From NCBI GenBank assembly GCA_029204225.1, contig CM055113.1:1930081-1994080 (forward strand): DNA of 64,000 bases. Reading direction: 5' to 3'. The notes beneath the pieces are model-generated. The model searched no databases. It was not told the DNA's origin and saw only the letters and a list, made by a program, of their open reading frames with translations. Each line of letters starts with the position of its first letter. The stretch's first letter is position 1. A program made the translations under genes and the position numbers. Below are positions 22,478 to 34,636 of this stretch, one piece after another. Source of the stretch: Diphasiastrum complanatum. Taxonomy: Eukaryota; Streptophyta; Lycopodiopsida; Lycopodiales; Lycopodiaceae.

Positions 22478-23661
22478 TGACATGTCATAATATACCAAAA
22501 AACAATTGCCAGATATGTGTAGTATTTATGTTGTTCCCCAAGGAGATAGCACTTACAGTCCTAACTTATTTCGAATGAAATGGAGATGGATGTTAATCTG
22601 GTTTTCAATAAACATTTTATAAGTAACCAATATTACTTATTGGTGGTGTGTGTTCATAAATGAATTCCCAACAACAATCTTCCTCTATCGAACCAAATGT
22701 AAAGCGTTCTGCAATTGAAATGTTATCAGAGTAGCTCGAATGAATTACACTCTGACTGATTAAGTTATCAACAAAGATCTGTGTTATGTTTGATGCAGTC
22801 ATGTACGAACAAACAAATAGCTAATCTTATTCATGAACTCATGTGTTCTAGACAAAAGTCCTCAACAACTAAAGTCCAGTCACAATAAAAGAACTCAAAT
22901 AGTTCATGAATATGTTAGAAACAATTATTTTTGTTACACCATGAATACAGATCAATAACTCAATTTCTCAGACAGGGTCTAACAATTCACATGCATATAT
23001 ACTTCTCTATCAAAGACTGTGAAAAACTGCACCAAGGGATACTTCACTCGAATGTTGAACACAAAGTATTCGCACAGACGGGTAAGTTAGTTTAAAGATA
23101 GTTCTTTAGATCAACTTCACGGAAACACAACAAATGACTGTAATGAAATATCGTACTGTCTGACCAGAGAATGATTTAAGTAATGTGCACGAGATTGCTA
23201 GTAGACCCGAAGTCACTCACACACAACAGTGCAAAGAACAAAGATTAAACTAAATAACCTTAATGCTCTATTCACTTGTTCAATCTCAAACATACAATAA
23301 CTCTCTTTCTCTCTCGGTAATGTGAGAATGAAGTGTGTCTGCATTCATAGTCTACAGAACAAACAAACACACCACTTGAAATTCTTTGTGTGACACTCCA
23401 TTTACAAATTCTAGTTAACGTATAAGTTACAAGTACATGCAATTGTACAATGGATGGTTCATTGTAGCGATACGAATCTAGTCGCTTCGTATTATAGGCG
23501 TCGTTTCATTTCAAGAGGTCTTGTCCTTAAGTAAAAGACAGGTCCTTAGCAATTAAATCCGAAAAATGATATAGGCCTCTTCAATATATATTTGTCCAGT
23601 GCATATCCTCATTTCCAAGTATATATTGTTTGAACTAAATATACAAATATGTGGTATCACA
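22478..23661 (-). repeat. 5' LTR of Tat-like gypsy
   Basis: About 1,184 bp, minus-strand TGTGATACC...GACATGTCA. Both ends are set by the adjoining PBS and by the partial match to the 3' stub. Short open frames inside are not genes. Confidence 0.7.
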
Positions 23662-23965
23662 TAAGCTACGTTAGTAATATACTAGTAGAGGCCCTGCTCA
23701 TTTCAAAGTGGAAGACCATGAAAATGGAAAGGGCCTCTGGAGGAGGACGTATGCATGGACATCGATGCACTAGTTTACATATCATTGAATCAATCATATA
23801 TCTCTCATGCATATGTATACTTAAATGATGATGTATATATGATGTTGGACAACGATGCATTGTTTTACATATCATTGAATAAATGATATATCTTTTATAC
23901 ATATGTGAATTTCAAACAAAGACCTCCATTGTTGGGGTTTGTCAGAATCAACCAAACATATCGGC

Positions 23966-25739
<1,774 letters not shown>

Positions 25740-25887
25740 CAGATCTTTTCTAATGGGAGGAGGCGGGGGTGAAGAGCTGGGAAACCTGGGCTTGGGTTGC
25801 GAACGCTTGGGCTGTGCTTGCTTTCTCTTTTTTCGGGGTGGGGCAGGCCCCCTTTCAGGAGGAACTTGCCTCTACGTGAAGCCATAC
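25740..25887 (-). other. Lys/Arg/Pro-rich reading frame resembling a histone N-tail
   Basis: On the minus strand just below the histone fold: an ATG at about 25886 starts MASRRGK, and after a one-base shift the frame reads VPPERGPAPPRKKRKQAQPK followed by more K/R/S/P-rich residues. This composition is like the variable N-terminal tails of CENH3 proteins. It lies downstream of the fold, the wrong order for one gene, so it may belong to a neighbouring partial copy or be chance. A possible splice donor (AAGGTAAA) follows near 25670. Confidence 0.3.
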
Positions 25888-26195
25888 TTAAAAATGTTGT
25901 AACAGGTGTTTCGAAGCCTCATGACAAGAAGCATGTCCGTGGGCATTAGTGTCACCCTCTTGGCATGTATTGAGCACAACATCGAATCCTCAAACATTTT
26001 TGTCTGGAAGTCCTCGTATGCAGTATGGAATGCCTCCAATGCAATGATATTGCACCTCACTGCATAGGGCAGATGACTGGTCATATCTTGTGTAACCTCT
26101 CTCACAGCCCGGTAGAAGGCTGCTTTCGGGATTAGAAATTTGGTGCTCCTTTGCAATGCTCTGATGTCCCTTAGCCATGGACAACGAGGTCTTCC
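25872..26195 (-). pseudogene. CENH3-like divergent histone H3 fold
   Basis: CENH3 replaces H3 in centromeric nucleosomes. Minus-strand frame: RPRCPWLRDIRALQRSTKF matches the R-P-G-T-V-A-L-R-E-I-R start of the H3 core; LIPKAAFYRAVREVTQD is helix 1; ALEAFHTAYEDFQTKMFED helix 2; SMLCSIHAKRVTLM and MRLRN helix 3. CENH3-like traits are L-I-P in place of L-I-R-K-L, a loop 1 longer than canonical H3, and F-E-D-x-M-L-C-x-I-H-A-K-R-V-T-L-M. It diverges strongly elsewhere and the usual C-terminal end is replaced by CYNIFKYGFT. In-frame TGA codons lie at 26196 upstream, although an AG just before the first codons could be a splice acceptor. The fold has no intron, unlike typical plant CENH3 genes, so a retrocopy or fragment is likely. 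An intact 5' tail exon was not found. Confidence 0.68.
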
Positions 26196-26254
26196 TCATC
26201 AGTTTAGAACTATATTGAATTATAATTTAACAATTTTTTGTTGTGATTTCTCAG

Positions 26255-26640
26255 TCTTCGCAACAAGACGATGCTTTTAGCTGCGAATGGTTTTTCATCT
26301 GGAATGTTAAATCGTTCTTGGATTGGTATATGGTGCAACCTCCAAATGCTAGTATCCATGAGGTATTTTTCTCAAGTTCCAGTATCCTGATAATATTATG
26401 TTAACTTTGTGTATTTATATTTTTTTAAGCATTGGCTAATACATACATACACTCGATGTTTTATCTTGCAGTTCTAATGTCCTGAGGTATCAACATGCTA
26501 TTCATCAGTATCGGCATGAAATGTTGAAAATTTTACTATCGTCGCAAAGCCCTACAAGCATGAAGGTGCCTCGGATGAGGGTTCTGTGGATAAAGTTGCA
26601 ATGCTCGAGGATATGCCTCAAGCACCTATGATTGAAATGT
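26255..26640 (+). pseudogene. Ulp1/SENP-like (C48) protease fragment, locus 2
   Basis: Paralogue of 16344-16690. After the 3' splice site TTCTCAG (ending 26254) the exon reads SSQQDDAFSCEWFFIWNVKSF with the oxyanion Gln and catalytic Cys (26282-26284) six residues apart; exon end CATGAG|GTATTT at 26362/26363. The intron ends in TTATCTTGCAG at 26471, and its 3' part shares CTAATACAT with the locus-1 intron, so the copy was made at DNA level. The last exon (HAIHQYRHEMLKILL...) matches the locus-1 last exon but in a frame shifted relative to the splice. The upstream His exon is absent; the CENH3-like fold occupies that side. Cys is followed by Glu instead of Gly. Confidence 0.6.
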
Positions 26641-27117
26641 AAATTTTGTCACATAAGTTCCAACAGACACATAGAAATATATCATACATGATGATGCATA
26701 GAACAACGTATAGGCAAATAGAAGGTGGGCTATTACTGAAAGCCACGAATATATTATTTTGATTTTAAAAATAATGTACATTTTTCAAAATACTAAATCC
26801 AAATTGTTTGATGAAATCTTGAAGTCGTTTGAGGCTTCTTTGTATTCCTTTTTTTTTTGAAAGGTACATTGTTGTTGCATGTCTATCATCCCAATGTTTA
26901 TGTGGTTTCAACCATTGTTGAACAATATCAACATTGAGATTATTTTAAATGAAATATTGCAATACCAAAAACACTGAAATATGTCTAAATAAAATCATTG
27001 AAAGTCATTTCAAATGTGTATTGAAATAAACACACATACACCTACCAATCTCTCGTTGACTCGAAAATAAAAGTGTTTAGGAATTTCATATTGCAGCAAG
27101 GTAAGCTCTGATCGAAT

Positions 27118-27480
27118 GTGATCGAATATCCAATTTTCTTCCACCTAAATTGTTGTAATAGTAGAATTATTTTGCTTCACTTGGATTTCTATTTGATCTT
27201 GATGATTCACTGTAAAATCTCGATCCAATGCTTTCCATTCATTGCCAACTTTGGACCATCTTCTATAATAAAATGTTAAAGAAAGCACTTGTTTTTCTAT
27301 AAGATATCTAAATTTCATTGACGATTCATTAACTATGCACTCGATATTGCCATTACTCCTTTTATCCCAATGATCATCAAGGAGGCTTGATAATGTATTG
27401 TTTGTTAAATCACTACAAATAAACATTGTATCACTACAAATAAACATTGTCACTGTTTTACGAATATTACATTCAACAAA
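27118..27480 (-). pseudogene. Conserved exon of the uncharacterised family, locus 2
   Basis: Translated minus strand aligns with 32400-32800: F-I/V-C-x-D-L, T-L-S-x-L-x-D, W-D, N-x-I-E-C, S-S-M-x-F-x-Y/H-x-I-E-K-Q, L-S-L-T-F, W-x-x-L-D-x-D-F, then V-E-E-x-W-x-x-D-x-I-x-x-E-L-x-L-L-Q. Both copies end in R-L-V with a GT right after (GTAGGT here). The 21-base unit at 27411-27452 is duplicated in frame and adds seven residues. Confidence 0.6.
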
Positions 27481-28639
27481 AAAATCTACAAATATTGCAA
27501 AACGTAGAAAAAAACCAGTGCAATCTATTGTTTTTTGAACATGTGCTACATTTCATACAGTTTTGAATGTCCTTAAAAAACCTTGATCGGAAGCTCTCTA
27601 CTATGGTGGAATATGGAGGAATCCATTCATCGCTTGAGAAAGAGGGTAATGATATCGCCTCTAAATTTCCACCTATACTGGATGGTGTGTAAAATGAATC
27701 ATAGAAGAAAATACAAGAATCCAAAAGTGATCTCATGGAGCGGTTCTTGTATTGCAAAAGACCAATATCAGAATGAATAACGTCCATGATGCCGACAAGG
27801 GATTGTACATGTTGCCATTCGATTATGCTTGATGGATACAAATCTGCACAAACCCATAAAACTATATGTCATTTAAATATTCAAAGACACGTCTAAATGA
27901 TTAATACAAAGCTCAAAGCAAAAAATTCTCCAAAACTTACAATTGCATTTGAGTCTGTCATTTGAACTCTAATTTGCCTTCCACTCTAATTTGCTTATGC
28001 ATGTAGTCATGTTGAACCAAGACCTCTGAAATGGATCGACCACCGGGTGAAACTTTGAAGTCTAAAATTCTACCTTTCCAAACATTCCTATAATCCATAT
28101 TTGATTTTCTCTTTTTACCAAAAACACCTCTTGATGAGGGATGCATGAGAACCCAGTGAAATTTTCTATGGATACATGGTATCCAAGAGCCAACACAGTC
28201 TGTTTCATTACAAACAGAAACTGAGACAATATTGCTTTGTGGTCTATGGCTTCCGGAAGGCATTGCAAAGCTAAAAGAAGATGAACAACAGAGTCTGAAA
28301 CAAAATGGTGATGAATCAGTATGAAAATAAAAAAACCAAATTTGTAATAAATGTTGCGGTCTTTTGTAAATCATATATGCTACTCTAACTACAGCTAGAT
28401 CAAAATAGACTTACTTTAACCACAAGTGTTAGGTCCCGGGCACTCAGGAAACTCACGGGCAGCAATTACGGTCCAATCACAAGTCAAGACCCTGCCCGAC
28501 AGGAGTTTTGATTTGTATAAAAATATGATCGGAAAGATTCAAAAAAAAAATCAACCGGCAAACAACATTACGGTCTTTCACAGGTGTAAATATATAACTC
28601 GGCCAAGTGTACATCAAATAGTTGAAAAGTAAAAAACAA

Positions 28640-29030
28640 CATCTTGACAGAAGGCCCTTTTGGTGTTTGAAACTTTTCTAATGCAAATTACTACAAAAAC
28701 TAGACAAAACTAGCTTTCAAACAAGCTATCTAGCACCAAATTTGGATCTAACTTGGAAGAGAACTTTCCAAATGAATTTGGCTGTACCTCACACGTGCCT
28801 GAGCACTAAATTTCGTACAATACCTGAAATGCTTTAATCATTATGATAATGAGCCCTCTTGATCCAAATTTCCTTGAGATAGCATGGGAGATTCAATCAA
28901 CACTCTCTAGATCTTGATTTCCATGAAATTTTTGAAACTATGGATGATAGATGCATCAAAAGCTTAGGTAGGCTCTGATATTATGTGAAAATTCACAAGG
29001 ATAGCCTACATACGAGTGAAGTATATTAAT
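28640..29030 (-). mobile_element. Diverged copia leader, PBS and LTR end
   Basis: On the minus strand: LTR end AATTTTCACA, a degenerate PBS TAATATCAGAGCC (28970-28982), then leader with blocks shared with copia A (GCTCAGGCACGTGTGAGG, GGAAAGTTCTC, TTTTGTCTAG). It is an older relative of the copia at 2247-8479. The far LTR end was not found; the element seems to interrupt the uncharacterised gene. Confidence 0.7.
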
Positions 29031-30236
29031 GCTTTATATTTGCAATATTTTGTTGTTGTTGATAGAGAATTGTTGTAATAGTATGAGTTCCATTAATATA
29101 ATTTATGTTGTTATCATGAATATAAGCTTGGCCTCCTTGGAATATAGAAGGGGAGCATATACTCTTGATGGCTAGAACACACCAATTGATTTAGGAATCT
29201 TAAGGAAATCTATTGGTACCTTGAGTTGGTTCACTAGAATACCACATTGTGTCTAGGGGTGATTGTCCCAAATCTTGAAGCATGGGTGAACTTAGTTGTC
29301 AACATTGTTAATAGATATAGGGACTATGGCCTTTGGGAGTTGGTGTTGAAACATCTCGTTCAAGGTTGTCCTATCTTTGGTAGATGTGTCTCATACTTCA
29401 AAGTATAAGACAATATCAACTCCATCTTTCAAAATTTCATTTGGGTTACACTACTGCCTCATCTTGATGGGTTTGTTTTGATGGCTCCATGGTGCAAGTA
29501 ACCATTCATGTAGCTAATCTCACTGTATCATCTTCATTCTCTTTGATAAGGATAGTGGCTTTTTCTAAGTTGTCGATTTCTTGAAAAAAATTTGCTTGTG
29601 CAAAAAAAAACAGATCAGCACTTGAATACCCTGCAACACATACTTTAAGACATCAAATCATCATCAAGATGTTGACATTCTCTCTTTACTAAAGTATGCT
29701 TCCAGGTTTTTAAATACAATTTGCACATAACTTCTGATGCTAGCTAACTATGAATTTTAGGTCATTGATTATATGCTTGAAAACAATAAAACATGGTTGG
29801 AAGATTCATTGAAATTGAGAGATCCTAACCATGATTCTTGTAAGGAGTTAAATTAGACATATAGAGGAATTCAAATATAATACCATGCCACCAATATTAA
29901 GAAAAATGTGACTAAAATGCAAAAGTATGTTTTTATCAACAACCGTACCAATCTAAAATTGTAGAGAACAACTAGAGCATATCTCATAACCTAGCTTAAA
30001 ATTCAATCTCAGGACTTGCTTTTTCGAATTGTGCACGAATGATATCATCAACAAGATAATTGAAAAACAAAACAGGACTATTCCCATTGAGATGAAAAGC
30101 AATAAAAGTAAAAGGTTGTGGTAGGAGATGGTTTCTTCCTTAGCGGAAACGTTGATTTCGATCTTTCACATGACCACAAAATCTTAAAGGGAATGGCAAA
30201 TACCACGAAAAGTGCCTTTGAGGTCCAATGGAGCCG
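29031..30236. other. No recognisable gene; probably LTR-derived in part
   Basis: Non-coding. The first part is likely the LTR of the copia remnant that ends at 28984. Nothing else can be supported. Confidence 0.4.
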
Positions 30237-31615
30237 TCAGGCTGCAACGACGAGCGTTAGAAGCTGTGGTACAATCACTTTCTGGCCTCCTTCGTCTGTC
30301 TCAACTTTTCCGGACTGTGGAATGTTACTCAGATGTGTCATTTTGTGATTCAAAGTGAACGAGAATAAAAAGCTTTGATTCACCTTCCTTTCGCTGTAGC
30401 CATTGTGGCTGGTGTCGCGATGCAATTTGCTTAACATTCTTTCGCACTCGAAATTGTAGATTGCTTCCTCCTGATCATCCAGGTCTGTCCAAGTACCTCG
30501 TAGAACAGCATTGAAATGTATGCACCTCCCTGATGTCATGATGCGGTTACGACCTGCATGATCCCTCCATAGAATTGCTGGATCGGGTATTGCCTCACGA
30601 AGTGGTTTTAAGAACATAATCTTGTACTCGAGATGTCCCCTCCTTTCATTGGTACAGGATCTAAAAGTAAAACCACCTGGAATAACCGAATTTGAAGGAT
30701 TCTCAATTATTTCTCCCTTAACGTGGCTTTTTTGGTGAGTAGTTGTTATTTTTGTGGACAAACTCTCACTGACAGCTGCAACACTCGGAAGTCTGACACA
30801 CCCATCCAATAGTCTTCCATATTCCATTGCTTCTGTACCCTGACATGCGGAGCTGACAGTTTCGCTTTCCTTGCCTATCTCGGCGAGAGGGGTTCCCTTG
30901 AAATCTCTGAACAAGTCGTATTCAGGTTCATCATCAAGAGATGCAGGATTGATTTGTTCTCTGCTGCTCATACAAATTCTCAACTGGTCATGCAGCCAGC
31001 CAAACTCATCACTAGGAATTTTTTTTGGCAGGGCTCTTCCTGAGAGCTCGAAGTGCACTCTGCTACTTATAGTGATCTTTTGATCATTCTTTGACTTCTT
31101 ATCAAACTGAAACTTTATTGTTGGAAAGAACAAAGCATCTTTTTCAAAACTCGTGAAACAGGCTGCCCATCATTACAATTAAACTTTCCGACTCCTTTCT
31201 TAAATACCACTCTCACAGTCTCATTCAATTTTTTATCATCATTAGCTTTTCTAGGTGCATTGTGCTTTTTTATTTTATCCCCATTGCCACCCTCATCATC
31301 GCTGTCACTGTAATCACCATCATCTCCAAAAGATTTTTCGGACCGACCAGATGAAATTGTAGCAGTAGACAGAGAGCTACACTCACCTAGATGGCTACTT
31401 GAAGATTTATTATTCTCATCTCTTGAGTCTCCTTTGTTGGAATTGTTGTTGGATATATAAGACCCTTCAGTTTTTCCAGCAAATTCATTTATTCTCTTGA
31501 GTAAAAAATGTTTGCCAACCTCCCACAATCATGCAAACTGCAAAATCACATGTATTGAGAGAAACTGCTATATTGGTTTCATCGGATCCCTTAAATCCTA
31601 CACCGAACTTTCTTG

Positions 31616-32093
31616 AGGCATTAGAGGAGTTCCAAAATAAAAAATGACCCTTTGTAAAGATACTTTAATTTTTTTTTTTTAGTTTCGACCGTCACCTAGC
31701 CTTCAAACTGCACAGATTTGAAATCTACGTAACGTAGTCCAGATTAACTGAGAAATAAAAATACAATATAGAAAACTTTGAAATTTGTGTCCGAGCAGCA
31801 ATGGACTTATCCCATTGGTTTCTTCTTCCTACCCAACACGTGCTAATCTGCCCGACGTCAATACCTCAAGTTAAATTTACTTAACTATGCTGGTTAGTAT
31901 AATAAAATTTGCTAACTATACTAGCTACAGTTATAGAAATACAGTATGTACAGTTACATAAATATGGTATACACAGTAACTGTGACTATGTTGGCATTCA
32001 CATTAGATTAAATGTGATACGAAAAATTGAAATTAAGTATCATATCAGAGAGATTTTTGGCACCCAAACTTTGAAAATTGCAATGGCAAGGAG
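31616..32093. other. Non-coding spacer between gene remnants
   Basis: T-rich run at 31667-31681 and AT-rich sequence with small imperfect repeats of the type ACAGTTA...ATA at 31925-31980. Two divergently oriented family members (locus 2 on minus, locus 3 on plus) lie on either side. Confidence 0.4.
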
Positions 32094-32991
32094 ACCCAGA
32101 TTTACAGTCGAGTCTGTGATTCTTTACAATGAGAAAGATAAAGCTGATAACTAGAAGCCAACAATATTTACGAAGAATTCATGTTTATTGTTGCATCCAT
32201 CATCAAAGGGCAATTTTTGACAAAATAAAAGAGCAAAAATGACATACAAATCTTATTGGAAAGCAAAAATTTTGGAGTTTAAGACTACCTCAGGAGGTCA
32301 ATCGATATCAGAAGTTTTAGTACAACATGTATATATGCATTTAGAAATCAAAGTACATGATATCAATCCTCATGATCATCGAAAATATAATTGTAAGTGT
32401 TCGTAGGACACCAACTTTATTTGTTTGCAAGGATTTATCATATGAGACTTTGTCAGATCTCATGGATCAAGGCTGGGATAGTAAAACAAATAATGACATA
32501 GAATGCAGGATGAACAAGTCTTCAATGATCTTTCATTATCATATCGAAAAGCAAATGCTCAGTCTCACATTTAGCTATCAAAGATACAAAAAAATTGAAG
32601 GTACATGGCTACCACTGGATCAAGACTTTGAACTAAATGGTCACACAAACCGAATGGAGATAAGCATTATTAACAATGAGGAATATTTGACTATGGTTGA
32701 GGTGGAAGAGCATTGGAAGCTTGATTTTATCAAAACAGAGCTCATGCTATTACAAACCAATCTACCAACATATTTCAGATTTATCATCAAGGGAAGACTC
32801 GTAAGTACTTTATGTTTATTGCCATTTCAAAATGGAACAAAATAATTGAAAATGTCATCATTTACAATTGCACATTCACTAATATTTGTCATGTCATAGA
32901 TGTGAAAAAGACAGGAGCTGATAACATGTTGCAGAGATCTGCCTACAACAATCACCATTGTGGGAGAATAATAGCTTCAAATAAAATTTAG
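32094..32991 (+). pseudogene. Uncharacterised gene family, locus 3
   Basis: Segments: 32094-32356 (AMARRPRF, H-P-S-S-K-G-x-F, YWKAKILEFKTTSGG, SISEVLVQHVYMH, with stops), 32400-32800 (VCKDLSYETLSDLMDQGWD, IECRMNKSSMIFHYHIEKQM, VEVEEHWKLDFIKTE) ending at a consensus donor CTC|GTAAGT (32800/32801), and the last exon 32859-32991 (IIYNCTFTNICHVI... stop TAG). No AG acceptor lies between 32807 and 32858, so part of the intron and perhaps an exon has been deleted. Homologous to locus 2 and, for the last exon, to locus 1. No known domain recognised. Likely pseudogene. Confidence 0.55.
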
Positions 32992-33058
32992 TAAAAATCT
33001 GTGTATAGACTCTTTCATTCAATAAATGAAAGCCCAAATTGGGCATCAATACATGTAC
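32992..33058 (+). other. Conserved 3' flank with palindromes
   Basis: Shared almost unchanged with the reverse complement of 16811-16869: ATTCAATAAATGA-type hairpin and the palindrome GCCCAAATTGGGC. Homology stops at CATGTA in both places, which may mark the end of a mobile or duplicated unit. Confidence 0.6.
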
Positions 33059-33584
33059 TTGCGTCTATATATAGGGAGTCTGTCTAACTCGCCTACTGTT
33101 ATTTTTAGAATTTGGTCCAAGATATGTCAAATCGTTAGTGTTTGCACTATGCACAGTCCATTTTCTGATTAGCTACCAAATTTACGAGATTTTGTTGTTT
33201 ACTAAAAATGGCAGTTTTGTCAAAAATCGAGTCTAACTTGCAGTCAGACTGGAATTTTTTTGGACAGATTGGACCATGTGTACAATTGCAACAAAGGAAA
33301 ATAATGACAGGTGGACCACTAAAAATAGCAATATTTCTCGTTTCAAGCTGTTTAGGATGTTTCTGGAGTATTTTTACAAAGAAAAGAGGAAAATGGTGGG
33401 ACAGGTTGAGATTTTGTACATGGGTGGAGGAAATTTGTATAAGGTGGGATTTTCATACACAGGGTTCCGTCTGCATCATGTCTACCCTACCTAGCCCGAC
33501 CAAATTCCTATCTATCCTACTGTCCAATAAAACTATCTCAAATTTATGTCTAAACTATGCTAGGGGGGCAACAATCTAGTCTAT
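33059..33584. other. No supported gene
   Basis: Two overlapping open frames (33208-33579 and 33276-33494) have no recognisable motif and unconvincing composition. Nothing else seen. Confidence 0.4.
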
Positions 33585-34030
33585 TGCATCAATCTACAAG
33601 TAAGTCTAGTTTACCTAAGTTCTAGCTTAAACTACCTACCTAATCTAGACTTACTTAATCTAGTCTATACTATTGGCTAACCTATCCATTTATCTAATCT
33701 GCCTAACTATCTAAGTACAAAGATAATCTAATCTACGGGTCATGGTCAATAGCTACCCTAATCTATGGATCACGGTCGATTATTCTATGGCTAACTTGTC
33801 CTAAATCTAGTCCAACTGATCTAAATGGTCTAACTAGTCTAAAATCTAAGTGACTGAGTACCTAGATCTAATCGGTCTACTTAGGTTAATCCTAGCTATT
33901 GGGTCTGGATTGTCTAACTTGAAGCTACCTACCTAGGCATGCTCTTGCTAACTAGGCTAGCTATTTACCTAACTAATCTATCTAAACCAAAACTATCTAG
34001 TTGAAGTAATCTACCTACACAACTAGAAAA
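33585..34030. repeat. Degenerate CTA-rich low-complexity tract
   Basis: About 445 bp in which CTA/TCTA/CCTA steps recur every few bases (ACCTACCTAATCTAGAC, CTAACCTATCC and so on) with no fixed period. It has no coding frame. It is probably an eroded short-unit satellite. Confidence 0.75.
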
Positions 34031-34140
34031 CTCCATGTCTATCCACACGTAGTATCCACGTGACATGCAACACTTAGCCGATTTTCTAAAATTTTGTTTG
34101 CGTGGAACATCCATGCATGAATTATCCACGCCAAAAACAA
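34031..34140. repeat. Palindromic TGGATNATCCA cluster, left
   Basis: GCGTGGAACATCCATGCATG followed by AATTATCCACGCC (34099-34131) is an imperfect palindrome that closely resembles 37415-37447. Shorter TATCCACACG/TATCCACGTG copies precede it at 34037-34062. Confidence 0.65.
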
Positions 34141-34636
34141 TATTTTTCTAAAGTGATATATTTGTAAAAGTGTCCTCATCTTGTTTACTTGGTTATGAGT
34201 TGATTAGATGTAATCAACTCACCATGCATAACTGAATTCATGATTATGTTAACTCCATAAATCAAGTTCCTAGATTATAGAGAGTTTTGATGAGGTCGGC
34301 CATCTGCTTTTGTAAGTCACTTGACTCGAGCTACCAAGAGGGTAATTATGCATGATCTAAGATAATGATCAAAAAATTCGTCGCGAGCCTTGTCGTAGGT
34401 CATTCCTTTCGATGGTCTACAAGCATGTTGTCGCATGCGTCTATCAAAATCTGTTGTTTGACCGATATAAATTGATTTGCCTACTTGAGAGACTATTTTG
34501 TAGATTATGAATAACTACCTTGTAGGCGTTTTGGTGGTGGTGGTGGCGTGAGATCCTGCGAAGAATATTTAGAGTTAATAGGGTTTTTTTAAATGATAGA
34601 AGAATATCTATTTAAACTAATGGCATTAGGAGAGAG

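Larger units (their letters stand above)
20001..23661 (-). mobile_element. Deleted Tat/Athila-type gypsy element
   Basis: Minus-strand order: 5' LTR 22478-23661 (starts TGTGATACCACA, ends GACATGTCA), PBS TTTGGCACCGTTGCCGGGGA, gag remnants, protease end, then a short region and a 3' LTR stub of 30 bp at 20001-20030 (TGTGATACAACATATTTG). RT, RNase H and integrase are gone. A purine-rich GAGGAGACGG stands next to the stub as a likely PPT. The rest of the 3' LTR was lost at the junction with the gypsy LTR ending at 19997. Confidence 0.75.
26775..31615 (-). pseudogene. Multi-exon uncharacterised gene, locus 2
   Basis: A chain of coding-like minus-strand segments: 31530-31615 (KFGVGFKGSDETN), 31115-31528 (Ser/Asn/Asp-rich, acidic), 30350-31133 (about 260 codons, one frameshift from the previous), then after a copia remnant 27958-28270 (HPSSRGVF, WKGRILDF, SISEVLVQHDYMH), 27560-27850, 27118-27480 (ECIVNESSMKFRYLIEKQVL) and 26780-26960 (WLKPHKHWDDRHATTMYLSK). 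Segments 27958-28270 and 27118-27480 are homologous to locus 3 at 32094-32800. Defects: stop before VEENW near 27150, a 21-bp in-frame tandem duplication at 27411-27452, frameshift near 31130. The FGVGFKG motif resembles the GHKL ATPase motif of MORC/SMCHD1/Hsp90-type proteins; that is a weak hint only. It faces the Ulp1-like piece tail-to-tail. Whether all segments belong to one gene is inferred. Confidence 0.5.

Noticed and set aside
20001-23661. The 30-bp direct repeat at both ends as a target-site duplication
   Set aside because: Gypsy target-site duplications are about five bases; the repeat matches the LTR end and is read as a truncated LTR.
25872-26195. Canonical histone H3 gene
   Set aside because: Loop 1 is longer than in H3, conserved H3 residues are replaced in many places, and the fold lacks a proper C-terminal end and N-terminal tail. 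A CENH3-like or other variant origin fits better.
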